DNA from: CAYRNY01 sp964425755
Lineage (GTDB): Bacteria > Chloroflexota > Anaerolineae > Aggregatilineales > Aggregatilineaceae
NCBI GenBank assembly: GCA_964425755.1
Contig: CAYRNY010000013.1
Coordinates: 1-64,000, forward strand
Reading direction: 5' to 3'
Length of the DNA stretch: 64,000 nt
Numbering within the stretch: the stretch's first letter is position 1; each line of letters opens with the position of its first letter. The notes under the pieces were generated by a model, which was given only the letters and a program-made list of their open reading frames with translations, had not been told where the DNA came from and searched no databases. A program made the translations under genes and the position numbers. Shown one piece after another: positions 15,495 through 22,573 of the stretch.

Positions 15495-16598
15495 CTACGG
15501 CTCAGCAATGTCGCCGGTGCAGATGGTGTTGACTTCGTTGATCCACGACACGATGTTCTGACCCGGCACGATGGTGGGGTTCAGGCCATCACGGGCGGTC
15601 ACGTCCAGCGCATACGAGATACGGCGCGCCGTGCCCTGCGGACCGTAGGCCGCCAGCGTAAAGGTCCTGGCCTCTCCCGGCTGCACATCGGTCAATTCGT
15701 AGTTGGGCGTGAACCCGGCTTCCTCCGCCGCCGCGATACTCGCGCCCCAGACGCCCTCTCTCTCCATACCGTTTGGGAGCGTGATGGTGCTGACGTACAT
15801 CTGGCCTGCCGGGAAGATGTCATATTCCACCGAGCCAACGTTCTTGACTTCGAACTCCCAGATGAAGATCGACTGTGGCTGACCACTCGCGTCGGGTTCT
15901 GCGGCTGGCAGGTCGCTGATACTTGACAGGCGGAAACGCAGGCGCAGGCCCGAAGGCTGCTCTGCGGTGTAAATGGCATCGCCGACGAAGTAGTCATTGG
16001 TGCGCACATACTGGGTTGGCGTCGGCCAGGGCGTATAGGTCGGGCGCGGGGTAGGCGTGATGCTGCCCGGCGCGCCACCCGGCGGCGGGTTGAGTGGGTT
16101 CGGGTAGATGTTATATGTTACGCGCGTCACGCCGTAGCTGCGATTTGACCCGGGCACGCCACTCGCATAAATACTGACCGAAGCGTAGGTCACGCTGGCC
16201 GGAATGGTGATGGCGTACAGGTTGGTGCGCGTCGGGCCGGGGATGGTATCGACTGCGATATAGCCGCCGCTGCCGGGCCAGTAGTACGGGTAGGTTGTCA
16301 TGCTGCCGGAGTAGGACAGGTACACTGTCCCGGCATTCTGGCCGGTCCACTGCGCGTAGATCGTGTTGAAGTTGGGCGCGACCTGGTACCAGCTCAGGTT
16401 GGACGCGAAATACGGCGGCCACGATGGGCGACTGGTCGCGGGCTGCGTATGCGTCGGGCGCGGCGTGCTGGACGGGCATACATATTGCGGCAGCCCATCG
16501 ATGCGCAGATTCTGCGCCGTACCTGCGCAGGCCAGCGCCGAGATGATCAGCATCGACACTGCCAGGATGAGGGCGATCCATTTACGGTTGCGCTTCAT
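15495..16598 (-). CDS. Secreted lipoprotein-like protein of the transfer operon
   Basis: The 367-residue protein starts with a basic KRNRK segment and a hydrophobic core ending in ISALACAG, a lipobox-like site with Cys at about residue 23. A Thr/Pro/Ser-rich linker follows (residues 43-60), then a beta-rich domain, a second Pro/Thr spacer near residue 190 and a second beta domain, with an immunoglobulin-like or DUF4352-like layout (VKNVGSVEYDIFPAG). It is probably anchored outside the membrane as part of the element's surface apparatus. Spacing of 8-11 bases to both neighbours places it in the operon. Specific role unknown. Confidence 0.65.
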   Translation of the reverse strand: MKRNRKWIALILAVSMLIISALACAGTAQNLRIDGLPQYVCPSSTPRPTHTQPATSRPSWPPYFASNLSWYQVAPNFNTIYAQWTGQNAGTVYLSYSGSMTTYPYYWPGSGGYIAVDTIPGPTRTNLYAITIPASVTYASVSIYASGVPGSNRSYGVTRVTYNIYPNPLNPPPGGAPGSITPTPRPTYTPWPTPTQYVRTNDYFVGDAIYTAEQPSGLRLRFRLSSISDLPAAEPDASGQPQSIFIWEFEVKNVGSVEYDIFPAGQMYVSTITLPNGMEREGVWGASIAAAEEAGFTPNYELTDVQPGEARTFTLAAYGPQGTARRISYALDVTARDGLNPTIVPGQNIVSWINEVNTICTGDIAEP

Positions 16599-16609
16599 GT
16601 TCTGTACCT

Positions 16610-17734
16610 CTAAGGAATAAGGCCGGGCTGGTTGCCTGCGGGCAGCAGCAGCGTAAAGGTAGAATCACCGCTGCCCCACCGGCGTGAGACGTCCCACGAC
16701 TGACCGAAGTACGGCACAACCAGGCTGGCCTGCGCGTTGGTCCGCAGTTGGATGCGCGCATACCCCGACTCGTCGGTGAAAGCCTGGGCCAGCGCGCGGT
16801 TGGTGGCGACATCCACCAGCCGCACGGGAATACCGCGCACGCCTTCCGCCGGGTCTACTGAGCGGTTGGCGTTTTCGTCGTAAGCGATGAGTACCGCGAC
16901 CGTCACCAGTTCCGGCGGGGCGTCCGTCGCGGTCGGCTGAATGGCTGGCGGTCCCTGGATGAGTTCGACCCGGCGCGCGGGCTGTGGTTCTGCGGTTGGC
17001 GTGTATGAGGCGGCAGGTGTAAGGACTGCCGACGCACTGCTGTGATACGTCAGCACCGCGTCCAGCGCGAGCATGGTGTCCGAACTGGCCGGGTTACGTT
17101 CGCCGGTATTGCGCACCAGCAGCGTATGTGATCCGGCTTCAACGGGAAACGTATCGGTGCAGGTGAAGTGCGCTTCGGCGGAGTAGGCATCCACTGAGCC
17201 GATGACGCGACCGTCTACGACCACGTCCCAGATGCCACCGTTCCAGAAGGCGACGTAACACACGCGCACGCCTTCGCCTTCGAAGTCCAGGCGCACAACG
17301 GCGTCCGCGTCCACGCTGTAGCGGTATTCGTTTTGCCCGGCGGACCACGACCACATATCGACCCATTCGCCGCTCACATAATCCAACGTAGGGTGATCTG
17401 ACTCGAAGCGCACCCACTCATCCAGTGGCAGCGCATCAGAAGTAGCTAACGGCTCTACTGCCAGATCTGCCACGCCCGGCATCACAGCCGTGACCTCCAA
17501 TATGCGCACGGCCAGGGTAGGCGTAATCGTCGGTGCCGGTGACGGTGTGTGAGTGGGTGACGCGGTAGGCGTCAATGTTGGCGTAGCGGTCGGCGGGATA
17601 GTGATCTCCACCGTCGCCGTGGCAGTCATGGTGGCGGTGGCTGTGATCTCAGCCGGCGGCGAGTCATCGTCGCTGCCACCACCGCAAGCTGCCAGCCCTG
17701 CGACCAGAACACCCAGAAAAAGGATACGGGCCAT
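16610..17734 (-). CDS. Lipoprotein with Thr/Pro linker and SdrD B-like domain
   Basis: The ATG at 17734 gives a 374-residue protein with a clear lipoprotein signal (MARILFLGVLVAGLAAC, Cys 17) followed by a GGGSDDD spacer and a Thr/Pro repeat linker (about 25-75). A jelly-roll-like domain follows (about 95-235), and the C-terminal domain (about 275-360) begins LIAYDENANRSVDPAEGVRG and continues with DESGYARIQL, the signature of SdrD/Cna-B-type folds. CGGAG lies eight bases before the ATG; the longer frame has no such site. As the first gene of the proximal transfer unit, it may act in surface attachment during mating. Confidence 0.75.
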   Translation of the reverse strand: MARILFLGVLVAGLAACGGGSDDDSPPAEITATATMTATATVEITIPPTATPTLTPTASPTHTPSPAPTITPTLAVRILEVTAVMPGVADLAVEPLATSDALPLDEWVRFESDHPTLDYVSGEWVDMWSWSAGQNEYRYSVDADAVVRLDFEGEGVRVCYVAFWNGGIWDVVVDGRVIGSVDAYSAEAHFTCTDTFPVEAGSHTLLVRNTGERNPASSDTMLALDAVLTYHSSASAVLTPAASYTPTAEPQPARRVELIQGPPAIQPTATDAPPELVTVAVLIAYDENANRSVDPAEGVRGIPVRLVDVATNRALAQAFTDESGYARIQLRTNAQASLVVPYFGQSWDVSRRWGSGDSTFTLLLPAGNQPGLIP

Positions 17735-17821
17735 ACAAAAACTCCGTGAACTCGATGGACAACAACTCTCATCGTACCGGAATGGAGTGTTGGCCAGACA
17801 GTAGGATTGCACGCTGGAAGT

Positions 17822-17844
17822 GGCAAAATTGCCGGTCGGCAGAT
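17822..17844 (-). promoter_or_regulatory. Shared upstream motif, copy B
   Basis: On the minus strand this reads ATCTGCCGACCGGCAATTTT followed by GCC, 88 bases upstream of the lipoprotein start and so upstream of the whole proximal transfer operon. It matches copies A and C in the order ATCTG, CCGG, AATTTT. Confidence 0.45.
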
Positions 17845-17921
17845 CAAAAGTTCCCCCCAATGAAAACGCCCGGGGTTTTACACCGGACGTCGGGGGCGAG
17901 TTGTGTCGAGAACCCAGGCAC

Positions 17922-18566
17922 TCAGAAAAGAAATCCTTCTTCGGCAGCGCGCGCGATGAGATGAGGATTGGTCCTGGCTCCAAAGCGGCGTCGCAGCCGG
18001 GCCACGACCCGGTAAACCCGGCGCACCGGCACTTTACGCATAAAAGCCACTTCTTGGGGATGGTGGCCTTCGGCGATCAGGCGCAGCACCGTGTACGCTT
18101 CAGCGCCTAACTGCCAACCGGTATTGTCCGCATTCGCCGCCAGCAGGTAAGCGGTGCTGGCCGACGGGGACAAGTACGGTTTGCCCCGTTTGACCGTGTG
18201 AATGGCTTCCACCAGGCAGTCTTCGAGCCGGTCATAGCGGTAGAGATACCCCATCACCCCGCAGTTCAGCAGTTCATGGATCACCAATCCGTTGGTGAGA
18301 TGGCCCAGGATCAGCAGCCGCGCCTGGGGTGTCGTTTCCTGGATAGTCCGGATGAGGGTCAGTACGTGGGTGTCCGGCTCAAGCCGGTCACTGAGCAAGA
18401 TGACATCTGGCGAGGTAGCCGTGATCAGTTCGATGAATTCGGAGAAAACCAGCCGGGTTCCCACGACCTGGAACGCGTCGTGCCGGTCGAGTATTGACTG
18501 TATGCCGATAAGGGTGAGGTCACTGTCGTCCGCCAATGCAATCTTGATCGCCATGCTGATACCCAT
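17922..18566 (-). CDS. Atypical NarL/LuxR-type response regulator
   Basis: The 214-residue protein has a receiver domain (1-125) and a C-terminal helix-turn-helix (about 150-205, with VPVRRVYRVVARLRRRFG). The acidic pair is present (ADDSD near residue 13). At the usual phospho-acceptor position, however, the sequence is VILLSDRLEP, with Ser where Asp is expected and Asp one place later, and the conserved Lys of GYLxK is Arg in GYLYRYD. It may therefore work without phosphorylation. The HTH also lacks the common LTxRExEVL start. It faces the transfer operon directly and its upstream region carries shared motif copy C, so autoregulation and control of transfer genes are plausible. Confidence 0.75.
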   Translation of the reverse strand: MGISMAIKIALADDSDLTLIGIQSILDRHDAFQVVGTRLVFSEFIELITATSPDVILLSDRLEPDTHVLTLIRTIQETTPQARLLILGHLTNGLVIHELLNCGVMGYLYRYDRLEDCLVEAIHTVKRGKPYLSPSASTAYLLAANADNTGWQLGAEAYTVLRLIAEGHHPQEVAFMRKVPVRRVYRVVARLRRRFGARTNPHLIARAAEEGFLF

Positions 18567-18641
18567 TGGTAAGCGAGATCGTCAAATCAAGCGTAACACA
18601 GCGGCAAGCGGAATTCAGGGAGAATTTCGGAAGTAGTAGGG

Positions 18642-18663
18642 GGCAAAATTACCGGAATCAGAC
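18642..18663 (-). promoter_or_regulatory. Shared upstream motif, copy C
   Basis: On the minus strand this reads GTCTGATTCCGGTAATTTTG followed by CC, 76 bases upstream of the atypical response regulator. The regulator gene and the two transfer transcription units thus share an upstream element. Confidence 0.45.
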
Positions 18664-18733
18664 GCAAGTCAAGCGGTCTGCGCCGATCCCAGATGAAGGG
18701 TGAATCCGGATGTTATCGGTGGAGGTCGCCGAG

Positions 18734-19357
18734 TCAGTTGGAGTCAAGTACCCCCGCGCGGATCGCTTTGGCGATCATCTGTGCATCGGTGGCGGCGTCG
18801 AAGATCGCGCGCAGACGCCTGCGCGCCGAATAAACCGCCCGGTCACTGATATCCAGCTCTTGCGCGATCTGCTGCACGTATAATCCCTGCTCTATCAAGA
18901 TCAGAACCTGTTCCAGGCGCGGGCTGAGCGATTGGAGCGAGTCTGCGTCACGTTTGATAAACGTGGCCTCTGGCGAAAGATAGGTCTGGCCTTTGTGCAC
19001 CTGCCGAATGGCGGTCGAGAGAATATCGCGCAGCGAGTCGTACTTGCAGATAAACCCGGCTGCGCCCAGTTCGGCCAGGGTTTGCATGTTCCCGGCGTTC
19101 AGTTTGCAGCCCAGGATGATCATGGCGAGATGTGGATATTCCGCCGTAAGCTGGCGGACCGCCTGGTAAACGCTGGAGAAGGGCAGGGTATCGTCCAGGA
19201 TCAGGACGTCGATACGCGAACTGCCGGGATCGAGACGAAACGCCTCCAGATCGGGGAAGCCACCTATGAACCGGGCATGGTGGACAGTCGAAAGAATCTG
19301 CTGGATACCAGAACGAATCACGTCATGGTCGTCAATCACTGCTACATTGATGGTCAA
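18734..19357 (-). CDS. NarL/LuxR-type response regulator
   Basis: This regulator of about 207 residues has a conventional receiver (VAVIDDHD near the N-terminus, phospho-acceptor Asp about residue 55 in VLILDDTLP, Lys in GFICKYD) and a C-terminal LuxR-type helix-turn-helix (SLSPRLEQVLILIEQGLYVQQIAQEL, ending RAVYSARRRLRAIF). A TTG start at 19357 is preferred because GAAGGGA lies eight bases upstream and the receiver then begins at once; ATG at 19393 would add 12 residues. It is a paralogue of the next regulator downstream. No partner kinase is adjacent, so an orphan or cross-talking regulator of the element is likely. Confidence 0.75.
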   Translation of the reverse strand: MTINVAVIDDHDVIRSGIQQILSTVHHARFIGGFPDLEAFRLDPGSSRIDVLILDDTLPFSSVYQAVRQLTAEYPHLAMIILGCKLNAGNMQTLAELGAAGFICKYDSLRDILSTAIRQVHKGQTYLSPEATFIKRDADSLQSLSPRLEQVLILIEQGLYVQQIAQELDISDRAVYSARRRLRAIFDAATDAQMIAKAIRAGVLDSN

Positions 19358-19502
19358 GAGGTTTGTCCCTTCAAAAAGCCGCCGGAGAGACATCGGGACA
19401 TGTCTCCAGGCGTTGACGCTGTGCATTATAGATTCTATTATAAACAGAAACTTTCTATAGAATAATCATGTAAATTGATAGTACCAATAGGAAAAATGTA
19501 CT

Positions 19503-19530
19503 TTGAAATCGCGGTTGTTGAAGATATGAT
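19503..19530 (+). promoter_or_regulatory. Promoter of the HTH/ImmA module
   Basis: TTGAAA at 19503-19508 and TATGAT at 19525-19530 are separated by 16 bases in an AT-rich gap, upstream of the plus-strand HTH gene. A palindrome follows immediately. Confidence 0.5.
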
Positions 19531-19532
19531 TA

Positions 19533-19548
19533 TCTAGAGAGATCTAGA
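19533..19548. promoter_or_regulatory. TCTAGA-N4-TCTAGA operator-like palindrome
   Basis: The two TCTAGA hexamers form a perfect inverted repeat with a four-base spacer, right after the -10 box of the HTH gene. A repressor bound here would cover the transcription start. The HTH protein encoded downstream is the natural candidate. Confidence 0.5.
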
Positions 19549-19601
19549 ATTATCATGCATGTTGGCACGTTGCGCGCCAACGTTGCTGGAGGACCATGAC
19601 C

Positions 19602-20045
19602 ATGAGCCGCGATCAGGAACCGCTACCGCTCAAAGACTTGATCAACTTCCTGTTCGACAACATTCTCCATCCCGATGGGCGGCCCTACACCACGCAGGAG
19701 GTCACCGATCACGTCCGGATCAGCCATGCCACGATCAACCAGATGCGGACCGGTCGCAGTAAAAACCCCACACTGCCCACGTTGCAGGAGATATGTCGCT
19801 TCTTTGATGTTCCGCTGAGTTTTTTTGAATGCTCATCGCTGGACGAGTGTTATGCCATGTTGAACGAAAAACCGGCGGCCAAAACGGAGAGCGTGGCCGA
19901 AATCACGTTCCGGGCATCGCAGCTTTCCGAAGCGTCCCAAAAAGACTTACTGCGGGTGATCGCCTGGGTCGAAGCGGCAGAACGCGAACGGCGGGAAACA
20001 GGCCGCGTACCTGGCTTTCCTGAAGAACTGGATGAAGCACTGTAA
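19602..20045 (+). CDS. XRE-family HTH regulator, ImmR-like
   Basis: The 147-residue protein has an N-terminal Cro/CI-type helix-turn-helix (YTTQEVTDHVRISHATINQM, about residues 22-62, then TLPTLQEICRFFDVPLSFF). A helical C-terminus rich in charged residues may mediate oligomerisation. The ATG at 19602 is nine bases from GGAGG, while the ATG at 19596 is only three bases away. It lies upstream of a metallopeptidase gene of the ImmA/IrrE family. In ICEBs1 and many phages such pairs work as repressor and anti-repressor protease, so this protein probably keeps the element silent by binding near its own promoter. Confidence 0.8.
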   Translation: MSRDQEPLPLKDLINFLFDNILHPDGRPYTTQEVTDHVRISHATINQMRTGRSKNPTLPTLQEICRFFDVPLSFFECSSLDECYAMLNEKPAAKTESVAEITFRASQLSEASQKDLLRVIAWVEAAERERRETGRVPGFPEELDEAL

Positions 20046-20162
20046 GCACCAATAGCTTCGTGAAAGTATTCCTAGAGTACTGTTTGATGGGGCGTAATTT
20101 CAGGCTACAGTCGGCACATCATCATGGCAGGAGGCTGTAACGATTCGGGACTAAGGGGAAAA

Positions 20163-20681
20163 ATGAATACGATGGATCAGCGCGTGCTTGAAGCCATACG
20201 GCACCTGAACTATGATTTTCGAGAATTCACACTCTCACATTTCATCACTTATTTAAGCGAACAACGACAGCGCCCGATCATCCTGCACAAGTTTCCATTC
20301 TGTGAAGCGCACGCCTTGTGGGCAAAGACCCCTGAGGCGGATTACATCCTCTACGATCAACATACGCATCGTATTCATCAAATCCACAGCATTCTGCATG
20401 AAGTCGGCCATATCGTGCTGAACCACGCCGGACGCCAGCTCTCTGATGTGCTGCCGCCGGAACTGCTGGCGCACCTGCAAACGATCATTCGGGAACCGAT
20501 TTGCGGCCAATTGCGCGCTGCCCGGTGGATGGATACACCGGAAGAACAGGAAGCCGAAGCCTTCGGGCGGTTGTTGCAGAAAGAAATCGTAAGTGCGAAT
20601 CGCATGGACCGGCTGATCGGACGTGCCAGTAGCATTGACGAACTGGCGCGGTTTGCGGGGAGTCTGGGGTATCATGACTGA
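20163..20681 (+). CDS. ImmA/IrrE-family metallo-endopeptidase
   Basis: The 172-residue protein carries the zinc-binding motif HEVGHI at about residue 79 (within SILHEVGHIVLNHAG), with EQEAEAFGRLL near residue 130 supplying the likely third ligand. The ATG at 20163 is preceded by AAGGGGAAA; the longer frame has no ribosome site. Family members cleave a partner repressor, here probably the XRE protein encoded 120 bases upstream, to switch on element genes or a stress response. It overlaps the next membrane-protein gene by eight bases. Confidence 0.88.
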   Translation: MNTMDQRVLEAIRHLNYDFREFTLSHFITYLSEQRQRPIILHKFPFCEAHALWAKTPEADYILYDQHTHRIHQIHSILHEVGHIVLNHAGRQLSDVLPPELLAHLQTIIREPICGQLRAARWMDTPEEQEAEAFGRLLQKEIVSANRMDRLIGRASSIDELARFAGSLGYHD

Positions 20682-21663
20682 TTGGATCGCTGCCGGTGTC
20701 GTCTGGGGGCTGGTGCTGTTCAGTTTCTGGCGCGGGTATCATAAGGATCACCACGTCAACCGGTTTGTGGTCCTTACCTGGTCCATTTTCGTAAGCATTG
20801 CGCTGGTCTTCACACTGCGCATCGAATCCGTGGGGAGCATCATCGACGGTTGGGTGAATGGGCATCCGGTGACATATTTCCTGAATGCGACCTTCACCCT
20901 GACCGCAGCGGTACTTTATGCCGTGAGCTTGGGAATGGTTCAGGACGATTCCAAACCGGGTATTCCTCTACGCCCACCTCACCGGGGGCTAATCTATGCA
21001 GCGTTTGGCGTGGCGATAGCGTTGTGTTTGTTTATGGTTTGCAGTTTCAAAGCCATCATTTCCCAGGATCAGGCGTTTCACCTGATGCGGTTTGTGCTGT
21101 CAGTGTACCTGCTGGCGCTGATGTTTGGGATGCTCATCCCCTTCAACTGGTGGATGTTCCGCCGCGAGCAGGTGTTCCCGATGCGCTGCAAACACCTGGC
21201 CTTGATCGCCGGGTTGTGCGTGTATGCGTCGGGCGCCATGATCGCCGTGCTGCTGATTCCCCCGCACCTGCTGGCCGGGCAGATACATTCTGACTACGCG
21301 GCTGACCTGCGCGGGGTGTTGGGCAGCTTGTGCCTGCTGGTGATCCTGATTCCGCACCGCTGGATCGTGCTGGTCCTGCTGCCCCAAAAGTTGCGCCTGT
21401 ACCGTCGCATTGCGCGCGTGGAGCGGTGGATCACGGCGCGCGTAGCCGCATCTCAGGTGGTTTTTGATTGGCGTCAGGCTTTTTCTCCCCTCTATGTAGA
21501 TCACACTATCTATCTGACGGTGATCAACATCATGGACCACTATCGTGAAATACCTTCGGATGACGCGCAAGGGCAGGCAATTATCGAGCAGATCAGGACG
21601 TTGTGGCCACAAAATCCCCGCTATGACGACCTGGTGAAAGCGCTGAGTCAGGTGACATTATGA
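20674..21663 (+). CDS. Multi-spanning membrane protein, MAB_1171c-like
   Basis: The 329-residue protein has about seven hydrophobic helices in residues 1-235 and a soluble C-terminal domain of about 90 residues with helical character (RIARVERWITARVAASQ and ITVINIMDHYREI-like segments). Membrane proteins of this layout (MAB_1171c family, function unproven, often called putative transporters) are typical partners of ImmA/IrrE peptidases in other bacteria. The ATG at 20674 overlaps the peptidase gene and follows GGGGAG. It may sense a signal at the membrane and pass it to the peptidase; that is inference from gene order. Confidence 0.6.
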   Translation: MTDWIAAGVVWGLVLFSFWRGYHKDHHVNRFVVLTWSIFVSIALVFTLRIESVGSIIDGWVNGHPVTYFLNATFTLTAAVLYAVSLGMVQDDSKPGIPLRPPHRGLIYAAFGVAIALCLFMVCSFKAIISQDQAFHLMRFVLSVYLLALMFGMLIPFNWWMFRREQVFPMRCKHLALIAGLCVYASGAMIAVLLIPPHLLAGQIHSDYAADLRGVLGSLCLLVILIPHRWIVLVLLPQKLRLYRRIARVERWITARVAASQVVFDWRQAFSPLYVDHTIYLTVINIMDHYREIPSDDAQGQAIIEQIRTLWPQNPRYDDLVKALSQVTL

Positions 21664-22271
21664 CCGATCCGGTGCCGCATAATCAGAACCGATTGGGACG
21701 GATGATCGGCCTCATCTTCCATCCCCTGGTGATCTTCATTCCCACCCTGGTCATCGTGCTCAAGGATGCCGATCCACTGGCGGCGGTAGGGTGGCTGGCA
21801 TTTATCTCCGTCGTCATTTTGTCGCTGGCAGCGATTGTGCTGCTGCGATTGAAACGGCAGGGCAGACACACTTACCAGCGCGAAGCGCGCCACCATATCT
21901 ACTTCGCGTTCTGGGCGAGTATGGTGGTCTGTGTGGGTTTAGGGCTTGCCCTGGATGCGCCGCACCGGTTGGTATTCTCGCTGCTGTGTCTGTGCGTGTG
22001 GGTGCCCATCCAATACACCATCAACGCGCGTTACACTAAGATTTCGGTGCATGTCGCGGTCATCACCGGTATCGCCACCGCGTTGTTTGTGATGGGTGAT
22101 CTGAATAATATTCTGTTGGTTTCAGGCGCGCTGGCGGCGATTCTGGCTACAGCCTGGGCGCGGCTGGTGACAGGCAACCACTCCCCTCTACAGGTCGGAT
22201 TGGGCATGGTAGTCAGCGTGTTGTCAGTGCTGCTGGCGGCCGGTTTGTTCTCCCTCTGGCAGCCGCTCTAG
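21660..22271 (+). CDS. Membrane protein with PAP2-like C-terminal features
   Basis: The 203-residue protein has five or six hydrophobic helices. Near the C-terminus, WARLVTGNHSPLQVGLG resembles the SR-x5-H-x3-D/QV region of PAP2-type membrane phosphatases, but the N-terminal KxxxxxxRP phosphatase motif is not obvious, so activity is doubtful. Its ATG overlaps the previous stop (ATGA), making it the fourth gene of the HTH-ImmA-membrane module. Together the last two genes look like a membrane sensor or effector pair controlled with the peptidase. Confidence 0.5.
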   Translation: MTDPVPHNQNRLGRMIGLIFHPLVIFIPTLVIVLKDADPLAAVGWLAFISVVILSLAAIVLLRLKRQGRHTYQREARHHIYFAFWASMVVCVGLGLALDAPHRLVFSLLCLCVWVPIQYTINARYTKISVHVAVITGIATALFVMGDLNNILLVSGALAAILATAWARLVTGNHSPLQVGLGMVVSVLSVLLAAGLFSLWQPL

Positions 22272-22573
22272 CTTGCTTTTCCCCGGCTCTGATAAGCGTT
22301 TATCAAAACCGCGTCAATCTGGCGCGGTTCGTGTTGGTGGCAGTTGCAGCTATCGTGGTTCTCGCCTCGCGATGTTAGTTCCTTGCTAAGTCGATGTGCA
22401 AAATCGGAAGCGGAAAATGTCAAAACCGGAATCTCCAAACTTCCGAAATTGCGCATTTTGGGCCCACCCCATTTGATACGCTTGAGCCATTGACCCAATC
22501 GAGTGAAAGGCTGATGCCATGATACCCCCTCCACCAGCCAGCGTTGTGTGGATGATTTGTGGAGCCAGACCGC
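22272..22573. other. Non-coding interval with inverted repeats upstream of the DUF3987 gene
   Basis: No gene is evident. It contains two small hairpins just after the membrane gene (GATAA/TTATC, and AACCGCG/CGCGGTT around a nine-base loop). It also holds a larger imperfect inverted repeat, GTGCAAAATCGGAAG at 22396-22410 against CTTCCGAAATTGCGC at 22440-22454. The position ahead of replication-type genes would suit a control site or origin component. I see no clear -35/-10 pair. Confidence 0.4.
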
